Positions 34,641 through 46,904 of a stretch of 64,000 nt of DNA are shown in pieces. Source of the stretch: Tetrapyrgos nigripes (lineage: Eukaryota > Basidiomycota > Agaricomycetes > Agaricales > Campanellaceae); NCBI GenBank assembly GCA_013368315.1, contig JAACJM010000147.1:146984-210983 (forward strand), in the 5' to 3' direction. The position numbers were made by a program, and so were the translations under genes. Positions within the stretch are counted from its first letter, which is position 1. Each line of letters opens with the position of its first letter. Under the pieces are notes generated by a model that was not told the origin of the DNA, ran no database searches, and saw only the letters and a list, made by a program, of their open reading frames with translations.

Positions 34641-35770
34641 TTTCAAACATAATCAGCCAAAATCAAGCCGATTTCCCATTATTATATATCTCCCAAACTC
34701 GCGTCTCCTGAATTCACCACCTTTTTGTATCTTCCAAGCTCACACTCCTCTCTTCCAAACTCACCTTCCCAAACTCACACTTAATCTGAGCATGAACAAG
34801 CTGTGCATAGTGTTCCTGTAAGAGATGTATCATAAAAGATGAACAAAAGATAGGGCAAAGGATGAACAAAATGATGAACAAAAGGCAGTGGCTGATGAAG
34901 AAAAGAAACAGAAAATGAACAAAAATACCCTGAAATAATACTGTCATGACAGCATCATTGTCTCGAATGAACTGATAGTGATAATTGGTTTCTTGGATAA
35001 GGTGATAAAAGGCTGGGATATGAGGAATTGGATACAACTGGGATGTTTCTCATTCAACACAAGTAGGAATTTGAAAAGAAAATGCTATTGGGGAAGGATC
35101 ACATTAGGCATTCAACCAAAATCAAAAATCCTTTGAGGAGACTCACCATATGATGAAGAAAGTCAAAGGTGGCATCAATAATCTCAGTTCCAGACGGATA
35201 GTTGCCCTTCATAAAGACAAGAGCAGCAGCTTTCTTCCTCGCCTCTTCAGAAACTGGGAAAACCTCTTCATCAAGGAATTCTGCTGTCCACTTCTTAGCA
35301 CCACAAACATGAAACCTGAACGAACACTTTGGGAGGCAATTCCATTCATAGGTGGCTTGTTGGGTAACAGGTGTTGGAGCAGACGCTGAGAGAATTGCTG
35401 AGTCAGGGGGAGCAAGATTGGTGGGAACAGTGGAAAATTCAAGATCTTCAATAAAGGACTTGAAGCAGGACACAAGCATGGTTTGGTTGGGCATGATAGA
35501 CAACGAGGGCAGTTGGATATTTGGTTCAGTGAGGAGAGATGGTGGTGATGGTTGGGCAAGAATGGGTTGTCATTTGAAGGCTCAAAAAGTTCAACAAAAC
35601 CCTGAAAGGATTTCGATTGAACAGAAATTTTTCCTTTTCCATTATCACAATCACAGAAGTGACTATTTGGGAAAGTTATTCTCTGATGGAATTTTGTATG
35701 GATCCCACCATTCATATCCAGACCATACCTTTTCATATTTTCTATTTGAGCCAACTTGAAAACACTCACT
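34640..35770 (-). pseudogene. unrecognised degenerate minus-strand gene
   Basis: Coding-like minus-strand segments are present. They are GKGKISVQSKSFQGFVELFE (about 35,650), NQTMLVSCFKSFIEDLEFST (about 35,490) and CSFRFHVCGAKKWTAEFLDE (about 35,310). Further along are PVSEEARKKAAALVFMKG (about 35,250) and IPAFYHLIQETNYHYQFIRD (about 35,020). They sit in different frames with no clean splice chain. I do not recognise the family. A polypurine tract followed by an LTR-like TGTC start lies next to it at 35,790-35,802, so it may belong to a retroelement. Confidence 0.35.
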
Positions 35771-35789
35771 TGTGGAAAAGTTCACCTTA

Positions 35790-36130
35790 GAGGGGGGGTA
35801 ATGTCAGAAATCCTCATCTCAGCCACCTTCGGCACATGCTGTATCCATACATGCCTTCATATTTCCATATCCATCACTCTTACATCATTCACTGCCTAAG
35901 CCCAGAAACCCTCAGAGGGTTTTTCGATTATACCTATGTGCACCCCCACCCTATTCTGTTTCCATTTCATTTATTATGTCAATTATTCGTTCTGTTCATC
36001 GCTCCACATCTATATTCATTGTTTGACATTTGATTTGTTTATTCTATTTACCATTTGGGACTCACAATCGTTTAGTATATTATTTATAGGAGCACCTAGG
36101 AGTGATTGCCAACTGGTTTGTAGGTCTCTT
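35790..36130 (+). repeat. LTR-like sequence with polypurine tract; core shared with 56.3 kb
   Basis: AGAGGGGGGGTAATGTCAG resembles the polypurine tract plus TG start seen at the gypsy 3' end (49,655-49,667). The part 35,919-36,096 is nearly identical to 56,278-56,455, starting GTTTTTCGATTATACCTATG and ending ATAGGAGCACC. The LTR 3' end is not placed. Confidence 0.6.
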
Positions 36131-36214
36131 TGAGATTTATTGGTAAGATTGTGACTGGTTCTGTCCCTAATACATACAAATATTCCAATCTGATATTCAT
36201 TGCTTTACTACTGG

Positions 36215-36440
36215 GATCCACACCTCACTCACCCCTAGTCCATACCTCACCCACATCTAGCCTTTACCTCACTACATCTAGCCGTCCATATCCCATCTGC
36301 ATCTAGCCTGTACCTAACCAGGCTAACCTGCACCAAGCCTGTACCTCCCCCACACCATAGCCCATATCATACCTGCACCTAGCCCATACCTCACCTGCAT
36401 TTACTGTATCTCATCTGCACCTAACCCATATCTCACCTCA
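36215..36440 (+). repeat. degenerate tandem repeat, about 22-24 bp units
   Basis: Variants of CCATACCTCACCTGCACCTA with GCC repeat about nine times with frequent substitutions. Not coding. Confidence 0.7.
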
Positions 36441-36450
36441 CCTTGGGCAG

Positions 36451-36632
36451 CAATGCATATTTGGAAAGATCTTTTGGGCAAACATAAATGACAAATTTAT
36501 GCTTGGCACTGGAGCTACTCCATATGGCTGTTCTGCCTCAAATCGGTCCCATATGGAGTAGACCCAGGCAAGCAAAAATGGCACTGAAAAATCTGAAATT
36601 TAAGTTTGCACAGAGATCTTTGGAAATATGCA
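36451..36632. repeat. imperfect palindrome, about 180 bp, MITE-like
   Basis: The ends GCATATTTGGAAAGATCT and AGATCTTTGGAAATATGC face each other, and the centre has CTCCATATGG opposite CCATATGGAG. Pairing between is partial. It is probably a small foldback element. Confidence 0.6.
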
Positions 36633-36639
36633 ACACCGC

Positions 36640-39050
36640 CCCACCTGTACTTAACCCACACTAGAATCTCACTCACAACTCATAAACCTCCACTATGCTG
36701 TTGCTATATCCAGTTAATACTAGCAATTAGATACAAATTATACTGATATGCAGCTCTAAATAACCCACACAAGACACTCAGAGGCTAGACAACAGCTAGA
36801 GAATCCCATATGACCAAGGGAGAAGACAATATGAAGACCTGTGGCAAACTGTGGGAGAATAATGATAAGTGAGTGAAAATAGGTGATGACTGGGATATAC
36901 TGCTATCATTGATATAGGGCCAAAATGCAAGACTAGGGAGAAATACTGGGAAAACTGCTGGCACTGCTGGGATACCTGGATAACTCTGGAATGATACAGG
37001 AAAACTGACTCTATTGGGAGTAACTAGATACCTTATATCCATGATCATCAGTAGCTAAGTATGAGTTGGGATGTGTACCATATGGTTGAAGTCTGAAAAT
37101 AAAACAAATAAAGCTGTGGAAAAAAATGAAGGCAGTAACAGATGAAAATACAGTAGAAAAAAATAAGTCAGGAAGGGAAACAAAATGTGCAGGATGTAAG
37201 ATATGGTCTGTGATAAAAAATAGTAAGAAAAACAAAACAAGGAAAGGAAAGAGGTCTGAAATAAAAAATGACATGTAACACTGTGCCACAAAAAAGGGAA
37301 ACTCCTTATGAGGGCTTATAAGGCAAATGAAACGACCAAAACTCAAAGCAATACACCATTAATATCTTGATCAATAAATCAGCAGCCACTTTGGTACAAG
37401 GTCAGACAATGCATAGGATAACTTTCAGATTGAGAATAATGTCTTCACTAATACAGAAGAATTTACCTTTGTACAATACAGTCATGAGGAAAACATTGAT
37501 GAAAACAATCTGTCTTTACATTACAGCCTGAAATAATGTTTAAGAAGGTACTCACAATCATACTACCACCCACTTTGGTATATGCTCTAACATTCCAGTA
37601 AGTAATGCAAAGTCTCAAAAGAAATTCCCACCGTAAAAGGTCCAAAATATATTTCCAGTCATGAAAGGCCAAAAATATATCTCAAAGCCCATAAGGACCA
37701 TGACATTGTTCAAGCTCAATAGTCCCACTCATATGTCAATAATTAGATATAAAAACTTTGTTATCTCATTAATACAGTACAAAGTATCTTACACTAATGA
37801 AGCCAGATAAAGACGCACAAACACAGAGACACTGAAGAGACAATAAGACAACAGCATATCAGTTAACATGGAGAAGCAAAAAGGGTCATGAGTCACTAGT
37901 GGATATCAATGTGGCAAACATAAAAAAGAAATGAACAACGAAAACGAGGCTGAAGCCAATGCATCAGCAGTCTGACTCCAGGGCCATAAAGGAGAGAAGA
38001 AAAAAGTGGAAGGTGGAGACACCCACCCAGAGCCAAAATCAATGCATGGGCGCACAGCAAAACACTCACACTACCATAGTCCGTGCCCAGCCCTAACGGC
38101 AATGCGAAGGACAGACCCCAATGCAAAAAGTAGGTCAAGGGAGGAGAGAAAAAGGAACCAAAAGGAAATCAACAGAATGAAGAAAGAAACACACAGTCCT
38201 AGGGTTAGGACAAACGAAAAAAACAGAGATGCAAAGCCTAGCCTTAAGGCTCGCAGCCCAAACCCAAACAATCCCACCACAACATCCACAGCATCTTCGT
38301 CTCTCATAGACGACAAAGACGATGTGGAACCACATGTGTGCCTTGCTATGTCACAGTCCAAGCTGATAGACTGACCAACAGAAGTCGCCCCGAGATTACG
38401 GTGACACAGCATATATGGGCAGTCAACATTGTCCTCCACACAGCAGTCCAAACAGCATGAGAGACAGAAAAGTGAATGGGAAAAAATACAACAAAGGCTG
38501 CCTGACCATTGACCAACAGACAGATAATTGACTGGGGAAGACAGCTGCAGGTGGTTAGGGAGAGGTGCAGGCAGATGTGTGTTTTGATGGTTGAGGTTGA
38601 TGGGCACTCAGGGCCCATAGGTCAGAAAAGGGATATAGGGTTGAATGAAATGTCAACAAGGGCGTGGCGAGTGAGTAAGAGGATGCACTCGATACAAGTA
38701 AGCAGGGAATGGGGATTGCCATAGTCGATAGAGCATGGTCAACGCTGTAGAGAGTGTGAGTCAATGTCTGAAGGCAAAGTAAAGGTGGGAACGAAACGAA
38801 TACGCCATCGCCTTTGGCGGTGACAGAAAACCGAAAATGTGTATGAAGAAGATACAACTCACCAGCACAATGAACTGCCACCCCTCGCCTGCCTTCTCCT
38901 TCTCCAAAATTCACAGGTGATGGCTAAACGACCTCTTGCGTGATGTCTACTGTAGCGGACATTAAATCCAGAAGCGGCAGGGAGTTAGATAGAGAAGACA
39001 AGTAGAACTCACCATAATAAGCATATTATGCACTCGGAGTGAAAGGCGGC
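36640..39050. other. non-coding stretch, no supported gene
   Basis: Overlapping open frames at 38.0-38.9 kb occur on both strands without motifs or splice logic. The 36.7-37.9 kb part is A-rich. I recognise no element ends. Confidence 0.45.
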
Positions 39051-39054
39051 CACT

Positions 39055-39343
39055 GGGCAAGCTGTTGTGGTTAATTGGAAGCGAGAGGAACAATACAAGC
39101 CACAGGTAGTGCAACCAGAGGAGCCATGTGTTGATTGGACACCTCGTCAAGAAGACGGAGGATGAGAAGCGTTGCAATGAGGGCATGCAGATATAGATGG
39201 GGCAAGCTGTTGTGGTTAATTGGAAGTGAGAGGAACGATACAAGCCACAGGTAGTGCAACCAGAGGAGCCGCGTGTCGATTGGACACCTCGTTGAGAAGA
39301 CGGAGAACGAGAAGCATTGCGATGAGGACATGTGGATATAGAT
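39055..39343. repeat. tandem duplication of an about 144-bp unit
   Basis: Two adjacent copies begin GGGCAAGCTGTTGTGGTTAA (39,055 and about 39,199) and end near a GATATAGATGG block. They differ at only a few positions, so the duplication is fairly young. Confidence 0.85.
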
Positions 39344-39623
39344 GGTGGTGGTAGAGAGTTAAGAGGGAAAAACTGGATGCATCGGCATTTGACCATGTTT
39401 TGTTTGCCAAAGGCTTCTGGCAAACAAACAATGATGTTGCCCAACCATTTCTGCTGCCCCAAGGTCGGGGCTGCATACTGCACAGTAGACTCCTGGGGCC
39501 AACGATGATGATGTGAAGCAAAGAAGGTATGTACGTGTCCTGTAATTTTTACGTGAACCTCTAATACAGTACTATCTATAGCTTATTGCATCTGGTTTGC
39601 GTTATTGTCATTGCTGCTATCAT

Positions 39624-40785
39624 CATGCTGAAAGGACAAAAATATCCGCTCAATGGATAGATGACATTATTGTACTGATATAAGATGTTTCTGTACAGAA
39701 ACACACTTTTTTACAGATATATCTTATATAGTGTATGCGGGAAGGCCAATTTCGATTTTTGATTTCGGGTTTATCAAACTGGCCCAGGCATCGTGTATTA
39801 TACAGTCTTTGTGTGACATGTCCTGTCGTCCCGTCGACCCCCTCTCCTCTGTATCTGATATGTAAGCATGTATTATCATGTACGAGGGAAATGACAAATG
39901 TAGGCCAACGTTGCGCAAAGCATGATAACAATGCCCAAAATGTGACGGTATGGGTTTTGCTGACTGAATCGGGTATGGGTTTTCGGTGGGCTAGGGGGTA
40001 CGGGTACGGCTCAGCATATCTGAACCCGCTGCCAACTGTGACCCTTTGACAGGATGCTTATTAGACATGTCGGCATATGGTGTAAATGGCCTATAATCAT
40101 AATTACTATTTCAATCTTGATGTTGCCAGCACCATACTCACATGAAATTCCGTCTACAGCCCTTTGTTTTCTCTCAAAATGCTTCAGCGTGTACAAATCC
40201 TGCAGGTTCTGCTTATGACCAGCTCCCCCTGTCGCAACCCTTGACCCGTCATCACGGGTACAGCACACACCTACTGTAGTAAGATGATAAGGCACTTCAT
40301 TTGGGTGGGATTCAGAGACCACTTCTCCATTACCTCTCAGCTTCTCAAATTGGATGAGAGATGGCTGCACATTCCAATCTCAGTGGACAGAATCTTTGGA
40401 ACAAGTTTCCATTTAATTAGTTATATCAAATACTATCAGCAGATAAGTATTTTATATCCGTAAAATTAAATTAAATTAATCAGAATCTTCCTCTTCTGAA
40501 GTTTCCCGAGAGGAAAGTGAGCGCAAATTCATCTGTTGGTATCAGGCTACGCAATGGCAATGAGATTCAACATAGATGTTTATGCTGGCTTCGCCTTGGA
40601 TGATGGGAGAGTGGGAGAGCGGGAGATGTCACATAGGGACTGTACAATGGTGGATGCCCAGTCCCGATTGATAACCCCGAAATCAAAAGTGGAAATTGAA
40701 CCTTGGCCTTCCCACATACGGTATCTTATATCAGTAGTAGTGATGTGATCTATTGTCAAGCGGATATTTTTGTCTTTTCGGCATG
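39624..40785. mobile_element. about 1.16-kb non-autonomous element with inverted ends
   Basis: The left end CATGCTGAAAGGACAAAAAT with ATCCGCT matches the reverse-complemented right end CATGCCGAAAAGACAAAAAT with ATCCGCT. Arm similarity continues for about 200 bp, including GGGAAGGCCAA and TTTTGATTTCGGG. Internal sequence has GGTACGGGTACGGCTCAGCA at about 40,000. A related end and internal block recur at 63,265-63,440. There is no transposase. Sub-terminal GGGTATGGG motifs hint at hAT, unproven. Confidence 0.7.
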
Positions 40786-42829
40786 TATATTACTGGGGTA
40801 AGGGGCCACTGCTTCGCATGGCAAGTTACAAGGCCCTCCCATATCAAGTGATCACCATTAAGCAAGGCCTCACTCTCAATTGCAATACCAATAATCCTAC
40901 ACTCCCTGTCAAAAATATCTCTAAACTTTGTGATATCTTCAAGTAGGCTGGATATACCCTCTGCTACAAGGATAACATTGACGCCACACATTGGTCATCA
41001 TCAGCAAAACACTGCACATGAGAAAAATCTGTGAATACAAGGAAATATGGGCAACTGTCAACTGTGACCAAAGTGTGATGTGGCTGAGCTCTGAGTTTGA
41101 ATTCTGGCCAAATGGCTGATGTCACCGGTATGTGTAGCAAAAGTATTTCAGCGGGTTTGTAGTAGGCCTTGAACCTTTAGCACATTGGATAAGTATTACT
41201 TCAGAAAATAAAGGCTAGATTCACTGGTATGCTATTGATACAAATTGAAAGAATTAAGTTGTCATTGTATTGTGAGCTAGACTCATGTATACAAGTCAAG
41301 TACTTTGACGAAGAATGAAAGGGGTGGAGACCAACACTGCACATGGCAAATTGAAATAGTCTACTTAGTACTCAAGCCCATGATCAGGCATTGCAGGGAT
41401 TGAAAGAGGGAAACACTCTTTTGGAAGGTCATTTGATGGATGAGGAGAGGTGTTTGGAAGGGATAGATAAGATAAATGAGGAGGAACAATCTGACTTTGA
41501 GGTGCTGATAACAGTAACCATTTCAGTGTCCTACTCTATTTTGTAGCTCATATGAACTTAAAATGAAGCAAAAATGATTTCTGAGAAAGCTCATTCCCAA
41601 GATAATCTTTTGTTCTGTTAAGGACTATATACAAGTTGATTCTGGGCAAGCATCAAGATTATTTTGGACCTTTTGTGCTATTATGGTCATTTTAAGACTC
41701 AAAACTATTGTGTATAGATTGTACTCTCAGACATGGTTCTAATAGGAAATTAATATGTTTTAATGAGTGAATTTAGTAGGCTCATTCTAGCTGCCTTGAG
41801 TAAGCTTAACCTTATGTACCCTTATTCTTACTTTGTTACTTGGCAGTGACACAAAACCCTTTTATTCATTATAATGACTTCAAAATTATTGTGCTATCAT
41901 TATTCTACCTAGCAAGGCCATGAAAATTATTTCTGAGTGATTATACTGCCTTGTTAGCCACTCAAAACAATTGTATGAACAAATAAGTTGGAATCTTATT
42001 TTATGTGCCTTGTTAGGAGGTATAAGGCAATGGATATAATTTTGATACCCTTGTAAGTGAGTTATAATTAAGTATTACTCTGTTGCCAGTTATCTGCCTC
42101 AAAAGTTTTCAGCCATTTTCCTGGCGTGAGAGAACAGATAGGGGCACTAAAGTAGTTACTGAAAAACAGTACTATAGTTCATAAATGGGGAGATACTTCA
42201 TAAGTGTACTTAGTGTAATCTTTTCCCAAGTTACTTCCCACCCCCAATACATACCAAATTATTGAATAGATCTCTTCAATTTTCACTATCTAGTATTGAG
42301 AGAGATATATGCCCCTTCTAGATTCTCTTACCAGCCTCCTTGAAAATTTTGGCTGTTTGATAGCACTTATAATTGTGGCAACTGTTGCACATTTACAACT
42401 CACCCTTTTCTCAAGATTTACTGATCAAAAACCTGGATCAGAGTGTAAATATCAAATATATACAGCTACTATTTTACTTGTAAATGGCCCAGAATCCACT
42501 CCGAAATGATGGAAAAGCAAAAGTAATGAATGGGATTGACAACCACCACCAGCACACCTAAGCCTGGGGTACCCGTACTATACACTGAGGGTATCCGCAA
42601 CTTTCTGGGTGCTGCAGGCCAATGAAAAATGAAAAATGATCAAATTTGATTATTTGGCTATCTATGCAACAAATGCTCAGGTAAATACTAACAAATAATT
42701 GCTGCCAGAATCACGTGCGCACTCAAGTTGCGTTCCCACGAGTGTGAGCTGGGTCTGCACTGGATATGCACCGGTTCACAACCGGATCTTAACCAGTCAA
42801 AATGTCACTGGGTCATCATTTGCCCCCAG
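40786..42829. other. AT-rich non-coding stretch
   Basis: No supported gene. A minus-strand open stretch of about 86 codons at 40,731-40,991 (GVNVILVAEGISSLLEDITK) looks somewhat protein-like but has no recognisable motif. 41.0-42.7 kb has no long frame. Confidence 0.45.
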
Positions 42830-43860
42830 TGCAACCTGCCTCCATGCACTCTCCTGCATGCACCCCAGATGCAACTTGTGCATACTCTGGACACACTCTG
42901 TGCACAAACTGGGCACACTCTGGATGCACTCTGAATGCAACCTGCATGCACCCCAGATGCAACTTGTGCATGCTCTGGACACACTCTGTGCACAAACTGG
43001 GTGCCCTCTGGATGCAACTTGTGTGCACTCTGGACACACTGTGCATGAAAACTGGGCACATTCTAGATGCACATCCCAGACACAATTTGCAAGCAATGGA
43101 CACACTCTAGAGGCAAACTGGGTGCACTCTGGGACACAACTTGCCTGTGCACACCTGGGATGCAACCTGCACTCACTCAGGATGCAACCTGTGTGCACCC
43201 CAGATGCACCTTGTGCGCACTCTGGACACACTCTCACACTCTGGATGCACCCTGGATGCACCCTGGATGCAACTTGTGTGCACTCTGGACACACTCTGCA
43301 CACAAACTGCACACACTCTAGATGCAACTTGTGTGCCCTCTGGATGCACTCTGGACACAACCTGCATGCACCCCCTCTGGATGCAACCTGTCCACAGTCA
43401 GGACACAACTTGCATGCACTCTGGATGCACTCTGTGCACAAATTGGGCACACTCTCAATGCAACTTGTGTGCACTCTAGATGCACTCTGGACGCAAATTG
43501 GGTGCATTCTGGATGCAACCTGCACACAGAGTGTGTCTAGAGTGCACCCAAGTTGTGTCTGGGAGAGTGTGCACAAGTTGTGTCCAAGGTGGCGCAGGTT
43601 GCATCCAGTGTGTGTGCAAGTTGCATCTGGGGTGCAGGCCAGTTGCATCCAGAGTGTGCCCAATTTGCATGCAGAGCATTTAAGTTATGTCTGGAGTGCA
43701 TGCAGGTTGCATCCAGAGTGTGCACAGAGTGTGTCCAGAGTTTGCATCCAGAGTGCACACAGTTTGCACACAGAGTGCATCCAGAGTGTGCATAAGTTGG
43801 ATCCAGAGTGTGCGTAAGTTGGATCCAGGGTGCATGCAGGTTGCATCATTGCATCCAGTG
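42830..43860. repeat. palindromic minisatellite, 10-12-bp-based units
   Basis: From about 42,830 to 43,525 the strand repeats variants of CACTCTGGATGCAACTTGTG and CACTCTGGACACACTCTG. From about 43,526 to 43,860 it repeats the reverse complement (for example GTTGCATCCAGAGTGTG). The switch is sharp near 43,525, so the two arms can fold on each other. All six frames are largely open, giving Cys/His-rich products that are almost certainly not real proteins. Confidence 0.9.
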
Positions 43861-45467
43861 ATATGCCATACAAAATTTGCATATAGAAACATTAATTGGC
43901 AGTTAGAAAGCTGGTTCACCACTTCAATTGGTATATAAAGGACTAGAGTGAGTCTCGAACTGCTAGTTAAAGCACTAGTGGACTAAGTGTATGTGCCAGT
44001 ACAATAAAACTAAGTACTTATGAATAGGATATGCTTATTCTAAGTACTATGGTTGATGTGTACAGTGCTTCAGTTATAGTAGCAGATCCACCCCATATAC
44101 TATACAAAGTTCTATAAGGATTTTGTAACCATTCCTACTCTAACACAGTTAGTACCGCCAGTGCGACTCAAGGGAAAGTGAAGCCCCTATTCACAGGCAA
44201 GGAATGCATAGGCTATACAACCCAGACTCTAGCGCTAAACAATCACTGGTTTAGAATGGTGCCATAATCGGAGAATGACTATGTCTGAACTAGTGGTATA
44301 ACAAGCAATACCTCACTTGTAAGCAAAATAGAAGGAATAGTCTTTTTAAAGGCAGTAAGGATACAAAAGACGAGTTCCTAGGAAGCTCAGCTTTCATATG
44401 GTACTAAAGGGATGGACTAGCAGTGAAGGAATAAAAGCCCATAGTTCATTACTGCCAGTATGCGATCTAAGGAATGAGTCATAACGAGAGAGCCCCAAAA
44501 GGGTAAAGATATTTCTGAATGCAGCAGTAAGATTGGCAAGATGTGTGCCTGATGACTGAGGTGTTCTCATTGGGACAAGTGAGACTACAAAAGATATGTA
44601 GGGCCTTATAGAGAGCAGGACTCATCTATAAGAACTAACTGGTGGTATACTAGAAACAAAGTCTATAAACACCAAGTCTATAGTAGTGCCAGAGGAACAT
44701 AAGAGGAGGAATAGGCAGGAGACTACACAAACCTATAGTGACTGACTGGTGGTAAAGGAATGTGAGTCATACATGGTGTAGCTATGTGAGTCAGAATGAC
44801 TACAGCTGCCAGTTCCAGGAAGGTACTCTTAGTCAAGAGGATGAAGCAAAGGGAACATAGAAAGCCCTATTAGTTTTAGATAATGTTCTACATTTCCTAG
44901 ATACCCTAATTAGAAAGTACCTACTTAATCTAGTAGTATGGACAAGCTAATATTTCTGTTTTCTTATGTACCTTTTAGTGGACATTAAAAGAAATGTAGA
45001 ACTGTATAGTAGTAGCTGTGAGTAGTATAAAAGGACTAGGTATTTCTTGTAGTTACTCAAGCCACATCTCACTAGCAAAACACAGACTACACTTCTACCA
45101 AATTTACCTTACTCACATCGAGTATAAACATAGTGTGTGGATCAATAGTGTTGAATCAAATTTGTTGGTTTTTGTGTGTTACCTTTTTGTGTGTGTCCTT
45201 GGACTTGTGAAACTGGTTATAAGGCATTTGGGCCTACAAATTGTGAATTGAAACTGTTGGTTATATCCTTGTGGACTTGTTATAGTCTTTGTGTGTGTTT
45301 AACTCATGTGCATTTGTGCAAAACCCCTACCAAAACCCCCAAAAGTCCTTGTAGTACAAGTGAACTGTTGAGTATTCTGACTACTCGGAACACTTGCACT
45401 TTACTATTTGTATAAAAGTCTTTAAGTTTGTGTTTGTACTACACTTACACAAAAGACACCTATTACC
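43861..45467. other. non-coding segment between the two minisatellite arms
   Basis: AT-rich, without ORFs over 80 codons. It has TATA-like GGTATATAAAGGACTAGAG near 43,935 and a similar AGTATAAAAGGACTAGG near 45,027, and recurring CTAACTGGTGGTA / TGACTGGTGGTA motifs at 44.6-44.8 kb. It may be a decayed LTR element inserted in the satellite. No target duplication is visible. Confidence 0.45.
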
Positions 45468-46637
45468 AGGGTGCACACAAGTTGCATCCAGAGTGTTTCC
45501 AGTTTGTGTCCAGAGTGTGTCCAGAGTGTGCGCAAGTTGTGTCCAGGGTGTGCACAGGTTGCATCCAGAGTCAGGTTGCGTCAAGCAGAGTGCGTCCAGA
45601 TGGCATGCAAGCTGTGTCCAGGGTGCATACAGGTTGCTTTCAGAGTGCATGCAGTTTGTGCACAGAGTGTGTCCAGAGTGCGTGCAAGTTGCATCTGGGG
45701 TGCATGCAGGTTGCATCCAGTTTGCATGCAGAGTGCGTCCAGATTGCACCCAGTTTGCATGCAGCACAAGTTGTGTCCAGGGTGTAAATTGCATCCCAGG
45801 TGCACACAGAGTGCATCCAGAGTGCATGCAAGTTGCATCTGGGGGTGCACACAGGTTGCATCCAGAGTGTGTCTAGATGATGCACAAGTTGCATCTAGAG
45901 TGCACACTGGTTGTTTCCAGAGTGCATCCAGAGTGTGTGTCCAGAGTGCCTGCAAGTGGTGTCCAGGGGTGTGCACAGGTTGTGTCCAGGGTGCATGCAG
46001 GTTGCTTTCAGAGTGCACACAGTTTGGACACAGAGTGTGTCCAGAGTGTGCACAAGTTGCATCCAGGGTGCATGCAAGTTGGATCCAGAGTGTTTCCAGA
46101 GTGCATGCAAGTTGCATCCAGGTGTGTGCAGGTTGCATCTAGAGTGTGCCCAGTTTGCACACAGAGTGGAGCTAGTTTTCACACAGAGTGCATCCACAGT
46201 GCACACAAGTTGTGTCCAGGGTGGTGCAGGTTGCATCCAGAGTGTGTCCTGAGTGTGTGCAAGTTGCGTCTGGGGTTCATGCAGTTGTGTCCAGAGTGCA
46301 CCCAATTTGTGTGCAGAGTGCATCCAGGGTGCACACAGGTTGAATCCTGAGTGCATCTAGAGGGTGTGCAAGTTGCGGTGGGGGTACACGCAGTCCAGAG
46401 TGCATGCAAGTTGCATCCAGGGTGTGCACAGGTTACATCCAGACTGTGTGCAAGTTGCTTCTGGGGTGCACCTAGAGTGCGTGCAGACTGTGCCCAGTTT
46501 GTGTTCAGGTTGCATCCAGAGTGCACACAGTCTGTGCTTGGTTTGCATGCAAGTTGTGTCTGGAGTGCACGCAGAGTGTGTGCAGAGTCCACCCAGTTTG
46601 CACACAGGTTGTGTCTGGGGTGCATGGAGAGTGTGTT
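45468..46637 (-). repeat. minisatellite, reverse orientation only
   Basis: This is the same unit family as 42,830-43,525 but on the other strand, as in GTTGCATCCAGAGTGTGTCC and GTGCACACAAGTTG variants. It extends the second arm by about 1.2 kb. Overlapping ORFs of up to 223 codons in several frames are by-products of the stop-free repeat. Confidence 0.9.
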
Positions 46638-46904
46638 CATGTGTCCAGTTCTCTTACTGTCACCTAAATGTGATATTATATATTTTCCATCAATATGTCA
46701 GGGTGAAAAACCTGGCCCCCATTCAGGTGTAACCACACTGTGCCTCTAAAAAGATCTTAGCTGGGCTCAGGTAAAAACCCACACTGCATGGGGACATCAC
46801 TGAAAGATCTTGCAAGTTGAAAGGAAGAGAAAATAAAAAATGAAGCATAGAGATAAGACATGGTTCATGACTGAGGGTGGCAAGAGGGAGGGTGAGTGAA
46901 AAGA

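Noticed and set aside
38006..38914. Overlapping ORFs of 100-180 codons on both strands
   Set aside because: No motif, no splice logic, and both strands open; composition alone does not support a gene.
45471..46640. Overlapping Cys/His-rich ORFs
   Set aside because: Same explanation: translation of the minisatellite in different frames, not a metallothionein or zinc-finger gene.
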